Shown one piece after another: positions 25,700 through 33,508 of a stretch of 33,508 nucleotides of DNA (position 1 is its first letter; each line of letters begins with the position of its first letter). The position numbers and the translations under genes were made by a program. Location of the stretch: positions 1 to 33,508 of the forward strand of contig CAJXNQ010000020.1 in the NCBI GenBank assembly GCA_913057215.1, in the 5' to 3' direction. Below the pieces are notes generated by a model. That model ran no database searches and was not told where the DNA came from. It worked only from the letters and a program-made list of their open reading frames with translations. Source of the stretch: an uncultured Gammaproteobacteria bacterium (GTDB lineage Bacteria; Pseudomonadota; Gammaproteobacteria; Pseudomonadales; Litorivicinaceae).

Positions 25700-26299
25700 C
25701 TACTCCATTACCGGTTGGGCGTCATGCCCGTTTTTGGTCAAGCGGTCCATTGCCGCCTGCATGTCGCGAACGGTCTTAAAAGGCCCGATGACGACTCGGT
25801 GCCATCCGCCATTACTCTCACTTGGGGGCAGCACGCGTGCTTTTAAGTCCAAAAATAGCAGTGCAACACGTGTGCTTTCTGCCGATTCCGCACTCCTAAA
25901 AGATGCGACCTGGACGAGCGTATTTTTCAATCGCTTGGCGATGGCCTCATCACGGGTTTCACCCGCCTCAATGTCGATAGGCACTTCACCTTCGATCAGT
26001 AGATCATAGAAGGTGTAGAAGTTCTCAGGTGCTTTCGGGATCTCTTGAACCGCGACATCTGTCTCCGTATCGATCGTAGCCTCAGGTGATTCAGGTTCAG
26101 CTGGCTTGGCCTCAGGCTGAGCCGTTGGAACAGCGTCGGAGACCTCAGGCTCAGGCGTAGATGCTTGATTCAGCCAGATCAGAGCAGCCGCGACGACACC
26201 GACCAACACAACGCTGAGCGTGATTCCGAGCGCAGCACTTGGCCCTCCTTTTCTGGGCGCTTGACGGTGCTTTGTGGCCTGAGAGGAATAATCGCGCAT
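25700..26299 (-). CDS. ftsN: FtsN-like SPOR-domain division protein
   Basis: A 199-residue bitopic inner-membrane protein. A basic cytoplasmic stub (1-21) is followed by one membrane helix (about 22-43) and an acidic, proline-rich linker (45-90). A short FtsN-type segment (FYTFYDLL...EGEVPI, about 94-108) comes next, then a C-terminal SPOR domain (about 126-197) that binds denuded glycan strands. It is shorter than E. coli FtsN (about 319). Position between argS and hslV is the conserved location of FtsN-like genes in many gammaproteobacteria. Its start overlaps the argS stop (TAATG). Confidence 0.85.
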   Translation of the reverse strand: MRDYSSQATKHRQAPRKGGPSAALGITLSVVLVGVVAAALIWLNQASTPEPEVSDAVPTAQPEAKPAEPESPEATIDTETDVAVQEIPKAPENFYTFYDLLIEGEVPIDIEAGETRDEAIAKRLKNTLVQVASFRSAESAESTRVALLFLDLKARVLPPSESNGGWHRVVIGPFKTVRDMQAAMDRLTKNGHDAQPVME

Positions 26300-28041
26300 T
26301 ACATCGACTGCGGAGCGCTGACGCCCAATAGAGTGAGACCGTTGTGTAGCACAACGCGCACGGCTTGAGCGAGTGTTAATCGCGCATCACGGGTATCCAG
26401 ATCATCAACCAACAACCGCGTGCCGTTGTACCATCGATGAAAATCAGCCGCGAGCTCTTGTAAGTAGTAACACAGGACATGGGCCTCGAGGCTGTCGGCG
26501 GCCTTCATCACAGTTTCTGGATAGCGACCAATCGCGGTCGCTAAATCGAGTTCATCTTGGTGTGTCAGCGCCGTGATGTTTGCTCGACCGCGATCGGCAT
26601 CATAGGGCGCATCAGCGAGACCCTCGAAGACTCGACAAATGCGCGCGTGCGCATACTGAATGTAATAGACGGGATTATCTTTGGTTTCGCTGGTGGCGAG
26701 CGACAAGTCAAAATCGAGATGCTGGTCTGCTTTTCGCATCACATAAAAATACCGACACGCGTCTCGCCCCACCTCTTCTCGAAGCGATCTGAGCGTGACA
26801 AAAGATCCGGATCGGGTCGACATTTGCAGTCGTTCACCGTCTCGATAGAGATTGGCAAATTGGACCAGCCGAATGATGATTCGCTCCGGATCAAATCCAA
26901 GCGCTTGGGCGGCTGCTTTGATGCGCACAATGTATCCGTGGTGATCGGCACCCCAGATATAGATGATGCGGTCAAAGCCGCGCGCAAACTTATTTGCAAT
27001 GTAGGCAATATCGCTGGCGAAGTAGGTGGTTTCACCATTATCACGACGAACGACTCGGTCCTTGTCGTCGCCAAAATCGGTGGATCGGAACCACAGTGCG
27101 CCGTCCTTGGTGTAGAGGTGACCGCCTTGTTTGAGTGTTTCAATCGCAGACTCAATGGCACCAGATTCCACCAATGAGTACTCGCTAAACCACTGATCAA
27201 AATGCGCGCCAAAATCTCCGAGGTCGGCATGGATGTCATCCAAAATGGATTGAAGCGCCAGCTGAAATGGACGCATCCACTGATCGCCAAGCATCTCTTT
27301 GACCTGCTGGATTAGTGCATCGATGTACGCATCTTGGTGGGCTTCGTCGTCAGCTGGTAGATGCTGACTGATTAAGGCATACGAGTGATGCAAGCTGGTG
27401 CCTGCCTGTGTGTGCAATGTCTGCCCAAGTGTCTCAATATACTCACCCTGATAGCCGGCCCGTGGGAACACAATGGGTTCACCCAGCACCTCGAGGTATC
27501 TGAGGTACACGCTGACGGCGAGAATGTTCATTTGGCGACCGGCATCGTTGACGTAGTATTCCGCTTCAACGCGGTGTCCACGGGCTTTCAACAGATTCAC
27601 CAAGGTCGCTCCATAGGCCGCACCGCGCCCGTGACCGACATGCAGCGGTCCAGTTGGGTTAGCCGACACATACTCGACTTGCCAAGCCTCGTCTGTCGTT
27701 TGCTGATGTCCATAGGCCTCGCCCTGGTCGAGACACTGAAGGACCGGTGCGAAGGCTGCGTCTTGTGCCAGTGTGAGATTGATAAATCCAGGCCCGGCAA
27801 TGTCGGTTGAGACGATGTCTGGGGACGCCGGGAGTGCCTTGATGATGTGCTCGGCCAGAACGCGTGGTGGCATCCCTGCAGCCTTTGCATGCATCATCGC
27901 CACGTTCGTTGCTAAATCGCCGTGAGTGGGATCCTTGGTGTTTTCGACGTGCACGGGCTTTTTTTGGCTGGCGTCGAGAAGCCCGTCTTCGATGAGTCGG
28001 TCCAATGCCTCAGTCAGTAAGGCGGCCACCTTGTCCTTCAT
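26299..28041 (-). CDS. argS: Arginyl-tRNA synthetase
   Basis: A 580-residue class-I synthetase (E. coli 577). It has SANPTGPLHVGHGRG with HVGH at 134-137 as the HIGH motif. The KMSKS position reads QMSTRSG, a known degenerate form in ArgRS. A C-terminal DALR anticodon-binding domain follows, including the HARICRVFE segment. GGAGG lies seven bases before the ATG. A possible extended -10 precedes it in the 33-base gap after priA. Confidence 0.97.
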   Translation of the reverse strand: MKDKVAALLTEALDRLIEDGLLDASQKKPVHVENTKDPTHGDLATNVAMMHAKAAGMPPRVLAEHIIKALPASPDIVSTDIAGPGFINLTLAQDAAFAPVLQCLDQGEAYGHQQTTDEAWQVEYVSANPTGPLHVGHGRGAAYGATLVNLLKARGHRVEAEYYVNDAGRQMNILAVSVYLRYLEVLGEPIVFPRAGYQGEYIETLGQTLHTQAGTSLHHSYALISQHLPADDEAHQDAYIDALIQQVKEMLGDQWMRPFQLALQSILDDIHADLGDFGAHFDQWFSEYSLVESGAIESAIETLKQGGHLYTKDGALWFRSTDFGDDKDRVVRRDNGETTYFASDIAYIANKFARGFDRIIYIWGADHHGYIVRIKAAAQALGFDPERIIIRLVQFANLYRDGERLQMSTRSGSFVTLRSLREEVGRDACRYFYVMRKADQHLDFDLSLATSETKDNPVYYIQYAHARICRVFEGLADAPYDADRGRANITALTHQDELDLATAIGRYPETVMKAADSLEAHVLCYYLQELAADFHRWYNGTRLLVDDLDTRDARLTLAQAVRVVLHNGLTLLGVSAPQSM

Positions 28042-28065
28042 AGCGTTCCTCCAAATGCGGGCGCG

Positions 28066-28074
28066 AGTGTAGCA
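28066..28074 (-). promoter_or_regulatory. Possible extended -10 promoter of argS
   Basis: The minus strand reads TGC-TACACT, a TGn extended -10 with four of six matches, 25 bases before the argS ATG. It overlaps the priA stop region. No good -35 is seen. It could drive the argS-to-tatC run independently of priA. Confidence 0.3.
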
Positions 28075-30036
28075 TTACCAGAGGTCCCAGGGGTCGACGT
28101 CAAGTTGAAACATGACCTGTCCCCGGCGTCGATATGCCCAAGGCCCCGTCTCCTTCAGAGCCCAATTGAGCACGGTCCGTGTTCCAACGAGTAACAACTG
28201 TCCGTGAAACTGTCGATTGCGTCGCTCCATCGGCGCCGGCGCCGGACCCAATATCCGAATGGGACTTTGCAACTGACGGATGTGTTGCGCAGCCACACCG
28301 AGTGCTTGAAGCACAGAATCGCTGTGTGGTCCACGCGCTGTGATCAATGCGAGATGTGTCTCTGGCGGCCATTGGTACTGCTTCCTCTCCGCATAGATGT
28401 GCTCCGCCAGTGCGTCGTAGTCCGCTGACATGATGCGTGCAAACCATTCAGAGTCTGGACGATGTGTCTGGATCAGCACTTCGCCGTCAGTCTGGTGGCG
28501 ACCGGCTCGTCCTGCGACCTGTGTCAGAAGTTGGGCGAAGTGTTCGACTGCACGAAAGTCGGCACCCAGTAATCCTTGATCGGCATCAGCCACAATCACG
28601 GTGGCCAACTGTTTAAAGTCATGCCCTTTGGCCAACATTTGCGTACCGATGAGGATACAAGGATCGCCGGCGATGACCGGTTCAAGCAGTGTTTCAAAAG
28701 CACGCCGTCGTGTCGTGGTGTCGCGATCAATTCGAATGACGGGCCAGTCGGGGAACTGATGCTCAAGTGCTTCGGACAGCCGTTCGGTGCCTTGACCGAC
28801 CGGCAACAGCTGAAGCCCCCCGCAGTCTGGGCAGACGGTTGGGGGGCGTTGTTTATGATCACAGTGATGACACCACAGCAGATCGGGTGCGCGATGCAAT
28901 GTGGGTCGCGCATCGCAGTGCCGACATCCCGGTGTCCAACCACAGTCCGTGCATAGCAACACCGGCGCGTAGCCACGTCGATTTAGGAAAACCAGAGCCT
29001 GCTGCCCATTTGTCAGCGTGCGCTCAATGCGCATGCGTGCCGCCTGAGTGAGTCCATGAACCGGTTGGTCACGTCTCGCATCAATCAGACGAAACGAGAC
29101 CTGACGCGCAGCTCCTGGTCGTTGGGTCAGTCTCAGCCGTGTGTAACGCCCGAGGTTGGCTTGGTGCCAGGTTTCAAGTGCCGGCGTTGCAGACGACAGC
29201 AAGATCGGAATGTCTGCCTGTTTGGCCCTGACAATGGCCAAATCACGTGCTGAAAACCGCGCACCATCTTGGTTCTTATAGGCGCTGTCATGCTCTTCAT
29301 CGACCAGAATCAAACCCAGATTGGGTAGGGGGGTAAACAGTACCGACCGTGTTCCAATCAACACATCGGTATCGCCACTGAGCGCGCCTGCATAGGCTCG
29401 CGCACGTGCGCCATCGGCAAGTCCTGAGTGGGATACATTGAGGGTGCCGGTCAGTTGGGCTTGGATGCGATCCACCATTTGACCGGTCAGGCCAATTTCA
29501 GGAACCAGCAGTAACACTTGTTGGTTCCGTGCCAAGGTGCGGCTGATCAATTCCGAGAACACCTGCGTTTTACCAGACCCCGTTACCCCTTGAAGCAGAA
29601 ACACATTGAATTGATCAAAGCCGCTTTGCACCCGGTCAATGGCGTCTGTTTGCTCATCGGTCAACGGATACGGCCGCGCAACTGACTGGCCTTGCTCCGG
29701 TTTGGGGGCGGGCAAGGGCTTGCCTTTACGAAGTGCCGTTGGGATCCCCTGTAAGAGCAGATCGCCAAGCGGTGCGAGATAATAATCGGCCGCAAATTCG
29801 GCCAACTGAAAGAGCGCGGGATCAATGATCGGTTGCGTATCGAGGACCTCGATGATGGGTTTCGTGGTTTCGATGTTGTCAGGTGGCGCGGTGTGTCCGC
29901 AGCAAAGGCCAATGACCTCGCGTGTTCCTAAGGGCACGCGGACCCGTATGCCTGCATCGATCGTGTCAGTGGCATGATAGGTCAGTCCATCGGCAAATGG
30001 CCCAGGAACCAGTATTTTCAGAAATATACGTGACAT
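28075..30036 (-). CDS. priA: Primosomal replication restart helicase PriA
   Basis: A 653-residue superfamily-2 DNA helicase that reloads replisomes at stalled forks. An N-terminal 3'-end-binding domain (1-110) precedes Walker A GVTGSGKT (150-157) and DEEH (246-249). Eight zinc-binding cysteines lie at 362, 365, 371, 374, 389, 392, 402 and 405. It is about 80 residues shorter than E. coli PriA (732). I use ATG 30036, which gives the family-like MSRIFLKILVPGP; a further 30 residues upstream would enter the rpmE promoter region. The ribosome site is weak (GGAAG). Confidence 0.95.
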   Translation of the reverse strand: MSRIFLKILVPGPFADGLTYHATDTIDAGIRVRVPLGTREVIGLCCGHTAPPDNIETTKPIIEVLDTQPIIDPALFQLAEFAADYYLAPLGDLLLQGIPTALRKGKPLPAPKPEQGQSVARPYPLTDEQTDAIDRVQSGFDQFNVFLLQGVTGSGKTQVFSELISRTLARNQQVLLLVPEIGLTGQMVDRIQAQLTGTLNVSHSGLADGARARAYAGALSGDTDVLIGTRSVLFTPLPNLGLILVDEEHDSAYKNQDGARFSARDLAIVRAKQADIPILLSSATPALETWHQANLGRYTRLRLTQRPGAARQVSFRLIDARRDQPVHGLTQAARMRIERTLTNGQQALVFLNRRGYAPVLLCTDCGWTPGCRHCDARPTLHRAPDLLWCHHCDHKQRPPTVCPDCGGLQLLPVGQGTERLSEALEHQFPDWPVIRIDRDTTTRRRAFETLLEPVIAGDPCILIGTQMLAKGHDFKQLATVIVADADQGLLGADFRAVEHFAQLLTQVAGRAGRHQTDGEVLIQTHRPDSEWFARIMSADYDALAEHIYAERKQYQWPPETHLALITARGPHSDSVLQALGVAAQHIRQLQSPIRILGPAPAPMERRNRQFHGQLLLVGTRTVLNWALKETGPWAYRRRGQVMFQLDVDPWDLW

Positions 30037-30046
30037 AGCTTCCGGT

Positions 30047-30060
30047 GAGACCTCGGTCTC
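30047..30060. repeat. Inverted repeat in the priA-rpmE divergent region
   Basis: GAGACC-TC-GGTCTC is a perfect 14-base inverted repeat between the priA ATG and the putative rpmE -10. In priA mRNA it can fold as a five-pair stem with a CGAG tetraloop. It may be an operator or leader structure; nothing further can be said. Confidence 0.35.
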
Positions 30061-30069
30061 TGTTAGACT
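30061..30069 (+). promoter_or_regulatory. Possible extended -10 promoter of rpmE
   Basis: TGT-TAGACT is a TGn extended -10 with four of six matches. The predicted start near 30076 would give a leader of about 70 bases to the rpmE ATG. No convincing -35 is seen. Confidence 0.35.
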
Positions 30070-30148
30070 CCGCCGCCCAAAGAAAGATGCGGTGCCTGAC
30101 GCGTAGTGTGGTCGGGGGAGCGGCATCGAATGATAGAGGATAGAACAG

Positions 30149-30364
30149 ATGAAAGCGGATATTCATCCGGCATATTCAGAGGTGAAGGTGACGTGTTCAT
30201 GCGGAGCCACCTATGAAACGCGTTCAACGCGTGGCGAAGATTTTTCTGTAGATGTGTGCCAAGAGTGTCACCCTTTCTACACTGGAAAGCAAAAAGTGGT
30301 TGATACCGGTGGTCGAATCGACCGCTTCAACAAGCGCTTTGGTGGACGGACCATCGCCAAGTAA
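30149..30364 (+). CDS. rpmE: 50S ribosomal protein L31 (zinc-binding type)
   Basis: A 71-residue ribosomal protein. The zinc ligands C16, C18, C37 and C40 are all present, so this is the C+ form, usually replaced by a zinc-free paralogue under zinc starvation. GAGGAT lies upstream of the ATG. It is divergent from priA. The 3' end may overlap the nuclease gene. Confidence 0.98.
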   Translation: MKADIHPAYSEVKVTCSCGATYETRSTRGEDFSVDVCQECHPFYTGKQKVVDTGGRIDRFNKRFGGRTIAK

Positions 30365-31106
30365 CGGCCGCTCATGGGCTGTGATTGCAACAGCCCTGAT
30401 GTTGAGCGTGGCGCTTCCGGTCGTCGCGCACTGCCCGCCTCCTGCCTCATACAGCCCGCCCATGGTGGTCCAGTCGGTGACCGATGGCGACACCGTCCGT
30501 CTGGCGTCTGGCCAACGTGTCCGTATCCCCGGCATGAATGCCTTTGAACTCAAAGATTCAGGGTGGCGTCGGTCGTTAGCCAATCAAGCCAAGCGCCAAG
30601 CGGAGACGCTGATCAAGGACACTGTGGTCCTGAGCCCTTGGCCGGCCCGAAAAGATCGATATGGCCGGTTGCTTGCAAATATTTGGCTGGGTGATCAGTA
30701 CCTGTCGGAGTCCCTAATCGGTGCCGGTTTGGCATTGGTTGTCACTGTCCCACCTGATGATCTGATCGCTGATTGTTTAAAAATGCATGAACGGGATGCG
30801 CGTACACAGAAGCAGGGTCTATGGGCCGTCGATCGTCTGCCATCCAGTGCGTCGCAGTTGGCAGACGGTGCTGGCGGCTTTCAATATGTCAAAGGCCGTG
30901 TCACAGCCGTGTCGCCATTTAGAGGTTCCCTGGTAATTTTAGATGGACGGCTTGCAGTGCGCTGGCCGGATCGGATGGATCTTCCACCGGTGGACAGCGT
31001 ATGGCTGGTTCGAGGCTGGCTGAGTAAGTCTCGAGGACGGACGCGCGCGTATGCAGACTGGTTCGTACACGCGCGGGATCCCCGAAACCTCGAGCGTGGT
31101 TTTTAG
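30342..31106 (+). CDS. Secreted thermonuclease-like (SNase) protein
   Basis: A protein of about 254 residues with a signal-peptide-like N-terminus (core [16 protein letters not shown]) and an SNase OB-fold domain. The domain has DGDTVRL, the arginine and glutamate pair in [10 protein letters not shown], and the second catalytic arginine in DRYGR. The metal-ligand aspartate before the glutamate (usually IDxPE) is asparagine here. A further C-terminal beta-rich region of about 75 residues follows. The start is uncertain. GTG 30342, inside the rpmE end, gives an arginine in the n-region, while GTG 30381 gives an uncharged one; neither has a good ribosome site. Similar nucleases follow rpmE in pseudomonads. 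Confidence 0.82.
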   Translation: MDGPSPSNGRSWAVIATALMLSVALPVVAHCPPPASYSPPMVVQSVTDGDTVRLASGQRVRIPGMNAFELKDSGWRRSLANQAKRQAETLIKDTVVLSPWPARKDRYGRLLANIWLGDQYLSESLIGAGLALVVTVPPDDLIADCLKMHERDARTQKQGLWAVDRLPSSASQLADGAGGFQYVKGRVTAVSPFRGSLVILDGRLAVRWPDRMDLPPVDSVWLVRGWLSKSRGRTRAYADWFVHARDPRNLERGF

Positions 31107-33508
31107 AACAGCTGTTGCGGTGACTGAATATTTGAGCCGTCTTGTGCCGAGATGCTGGTGTCAGGTGGCGGCTCTTTGGGTGGATTCTCGATCAGAAAGA
31201 ATTCCCGCATTGCATTGGTCTGCGCCGCACGGGCCTTGTTTCCTGTGTCTGGATCAATCCGCGTTGCAATGACGCCCTCGGGCAGCGCCGGTTGTTTCTG
31301 TGGGATTGATTCAAGCGCTTCCCGCATAAATTCAATCCAGATTGGCAGTGCAGCACGGCCTCCATATTCGGCTCTTCCCAGTGTTTTTGGCTGGTCAAAT
31401 CCGACCCACACCGAAGCGACTAGATCAGGATGATAGCCACTGAACCAGGCATCGACTTGATCATTGGTGGTCCCGGTTTTACCTGCTAAATCGCTTCGAT
31501 TCAAAACGCGTGCGCGTTTGGCAGTACCCTGGTTGATGACATCTTTGAGCATGTCATGGATCAGAAAATGAATGCGAGCGTCCAGAACGCGCGGCGCGAT
31601 GGGTGTTTGTGATTCAAGTTCGAAGAAGTCTGACTGCGTCGGTTTCAGTCGATTGTCGAATTCAAGATCTACCGAGATGGGTTTGGCGTCACAGTCTGAT
31701 GTACAGACACTCACTGGCTGCGTTTCATACAACACTGCACCGTCTGCGGACTCAATACGGTCAATGAGGTGGTGTCTGACCCGATAGCCGCCGTTGGCAA
31801 AGACTGCGTAGGTTTCAGCAAGTTCAAGCGGTGTCAGGCTCGCTGTACCTAACGAAATCGAAAGGTCGTTCGGAAGTTTGTCAGAGTCCAGTCCGAAGCG
31901 TTCTGCAATGCGGACGATTTCGGAGATGCCGAGCTCGCGAACCAGTCGAACTGAGACTAAGTTCCGCGAGCGGTAGAGTGCGGTTCGCAAGCGAGTCGGC
32001 CCTAAAAACGTACCGCTTGAATTTTGCGGACGCCAATCCGTGGCCGCCTCGGTTTGATCAAACACCACAGGTGCATCATTGATTAAGGTGGCCGGTGTCA
32101 TCCCCGCCTCAAGAGCAGCGGTATAGATCAAAGGTTTGAACCCCGATCCAACCAATCGACCGCCTTGATTGGCTCGGTTGAATTTGGACTCGAAGTAGTT
32201 AAAGCCACCGATCATTGCACGGATGGCACCGTTATTCGGATCTAAGGCGACAAAACCCGCCTCAACTTCAGGTTGCTGTGCCAGCCACCACTGATCTTGA
32301 TCGTAGAGAACACGGACAAGATCGCCCGGACTGACAAGTGTTCGTGCATCCTTGACCTGTGGGCCGAGGCTGTTGACGCTCCGATAGGCACGCGCCCACT
32401 CAAAACCGTCTCGCTCAATGGTGATCGCCTCTTCATTGCGCGTCAGGACTGAGATTTCAGACTCCGTCACCGCAGTGACGACCGCTGCCTGCAGAGGCCC
32501 GATGTTGTTCACCGCCTCAAGCGCGTCTCTCCATTGAAATACAGTTGTCCCAGGGAGTGTCTGTTCAACACCGCGCCACCCGTGTCGTCGGTCGTATTCC
32601 ATGAGACCTTTGATCACCGCATTCTGCGCCGCTTTTTGCTGTTCGCCATGGATGGTGGTGAAGATTCGAAGACCGTCTGTGTAGGCTGTGTCATCAAAGA
32701 TCGCAAGCGCGATCCGACGGGCTTCTTCAGCCACATAGGGCGCGGCCAGATCGAGTTTGACGCCATGCAGTGAGGCCGTGACCGGCTGCGCTTTGGCCTC
32801 GGTGAATTCTTGCTGATCAATAAAACCAAGCGTTTGCATTCGACCAAGAATCCAGTCGCGTCGCTCCTTGGCGCGGGTCGGATTGGCAATCGGATTGTAT
32901 TTTGACGGCGCTTTTGGCAAACCTGCAATCATCGCGATTTGCGCCAGATTCAGTTCATCGAGCGTTTTTCCGTAATAAATTTGTGCCGCTGAATTGACGC
33001 CGTATGCCCGATGTCCAAGGAAGATGACATTGAAATACAGCTCGAGGATTTCGTCTTTTGTCAGTGCTTTCTCGATTTCAAGCGCCAGTAGGATTTCACG
33101 AAATTTCCGGGCGAAGGTCCGCTCATGGCTCAAAAAGTAGTTTTTTGCCACCTGCATGGTAATGGTCGATCCACCGGACTGGATTTGGCCGCTTGACACC
33201 AATTGCCAGGTTGCTCGAGCCAACCCTAATGGATCAATGCCGACGTGATCTCTGAAGTTGTCATCCTCGGCGGCAAGAAACGCGCGCACGAGGTCCAGCG
33301 GGACTTCATTGATTTGCACTGGATCACGACGCTTTTCGCCGAATTGCGCGATCAGCTGGCCGTCTGAGGTAAATACTTGCAATGGAGTTTGCAATCGAAC
33401 AGTTTTCAGTGACTCAACGTCTGGAAGGCTTGGCTTTAAGTACACATAGCCACCGATCACGGTTGCACCGCCGAGTAAAACGGCAACCAGCGAGAGACTG
33501 ATCAGTAC
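31103..33508 (-). CDS. mrcA: Penicillin-binding protein 1A (5' end outside window)
   Basis: A bifunctional class-A peptidoglycan synthase. The visible frame is open from the window edge, giving 801 residues, and begins inside the N-terminal membrane anchor (LISLSLVAVLLGGATVIGG). A GTG at 33460 lies within this helix and is not the real start. The glycosyltransferase domain shows AAEDDNFRDHVGID, GGSTITMQVAKN and the KDEILELYFN segment. The transpeptidase domain has the SxxK motif SGFK, SRN and KTGT. An OB-like insertion lies between them. Its stop overlaps the convergent nuclease gene by four bases. Confidence 0.97.
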   Translation of the reverse strand, partial: VLISLSLVAVLLGGATVIGGYVYLKPSLPDVESLKTVRLQTPLQVFTSDGQLIAQFGEKRRDPVQINEVPLDLVRAFLAAEDDNFRDHVGIDPLGLARATWQLVSSGQIQSGGSTITMQVAKNYFLSHERTFARKFREILLALEIEKALTKDEILELYFNVIFLGHRAYGVNSAAQIYYGKTLDELNLAQIAMIAGLPKAPSKYNPIANPTRAKERRDWILGRMQTLGFIDQQEFTEAKAQPVTASLHGVKLDLAAPYVAEEARRIALAIFDDTAYTDGLRIFTTIHGEQQKAAQNAVIKGLMEYDRRHGWRGVEQTLPGTTVFQWRDALEAVNNIGPLQAAVVTAVTESEISVLTRNEEAITIERDGFEWARAYRSVNSLGPQVKDARTLVSPGDLVRVLYDQDQWWLAQQPEVEAGFVALDPNNGAIRAMIGGFNYFESKFNRANQGGRLVGSGFKPLIYTAALEAGMTPATLINDAPVVFDQTEAATDWRPQNSSGTFLGPTRLRTALYRSRNLVSVRLVRELGISEIVRIAERFGLDSDKLPNDLSISLGTASLTPLELAETYAVFANGGYRVRHHLIDRIESADGAVLYETQPVSVCTSDCDAKPISVDLEFDNRLKPTQSDFFELESQTPIAPRVLDARIHFLIHDMLKDVINQGTAKRARVLNRSDLAGKTGTTNDQVDAWFSGYHPDLVASVWVGFDQPKTLGRAEYGGRAALPIWIEFMREALESIPQKQPALPEGVIATRIDPDTGNKARAAQTNAMREFFLIENPPKEPPPDTSISAQDGSNIQSPQQLF

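Noticed and set aside
26557-27177. 206-codon plus-strand frame opposite argS
   Set aside because: It lies wholly antisense to the ArgRS catalytic domain with no recognisable motif; a shadow frame.

Overview
This is a dense, all-core chromosomal segment from a gammaproteobacterium. I see 35 protein genes, one of which (mrcA) runs off the right edge, and one tRNA. There are no insertion sequences, phage genes, CRISPR arrays or rRNA. Gene content and order (tRNA-Phe, yggX, mutY, asmA, hisBHAF, ctpA, envC, gpmI, rhodanese, grxC, secB, glnG, glnL, glnA, typA, pip, tatCBA, hisE, hisI, ubiB, ubiJ, ubiE, hslU, hslV, ftsN-like, argS, priA, rpmE, nuclease, mrcA) match, as I recall it, the order of the same genes over a much longer stretch of the Pseudomonas aeruginosa chromosome. 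The lineage is therefore probably on the Pseudomonadales/Oceanospirillales side of the class, with a compacted genome. The genus cannot be named from this window.

Layout. (1) 1-3284, minus: asmA-mutY-yggX, then tRNA-Phe with its own consensus promoter. (2) 3355-6084, plus: hisB-hisH-hisA-hisF, all overlapping. (3) 6074-9959, minus: gpmI-envC-ctpA. (4) 10064-11206, plus: rhodanese-grxC-secB. (5) 11211-15122, minus: glnA-glnL-glnG, the nitrogen-assimilation operon. (6) 15390-18198, plus: typA-pip. (7) 18199-30036, minus: priA-argS-ftsN-hslV-hslU-ubiE-ubiJ-ubiB-hisI-hisE-hinT-tatA-tatB-tatC, fourteen genes in one direction with no gap above 33 bases. (8) 30149-31106, plus: rpmE-nuclease. (9) 31103-33508, minus: mrcA, 5' end outside the window. 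No gene-free stretch exceeds 300 bases. The longest (15123-15389) is the glnA/typA control region.

How the parts work together. HisB, H, A, F, I and E cover most middle steps of histidine synthesis. UbiE, J and B serve ubiquinone synthesis. TatABC form the twin-arginine translocon, and HslUV is a cytoplasmic protease. GlnA is made under NtrB/NtrC (GlnL/GlnG) control: the glnA upstream region carries two NtrC palindromes 32 bases apart and a -24/-12 sigma-54 promoter.

I found no undescribed multi-gene system. The points most worth checking are regulatory and architectural. The first is a perfect hairpin sitting exactly between a strong Shine-Dalgarno and the glnL ATG, so that folding restores a normal spacing. 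The others are a back-to-back pair of overlapping -10 elements between gpmI and the rhodanese gene, four convergent gene pairs that abut or overlap with no room for terminators, a hairpin over the pip start, and a long acidic TatC tail.
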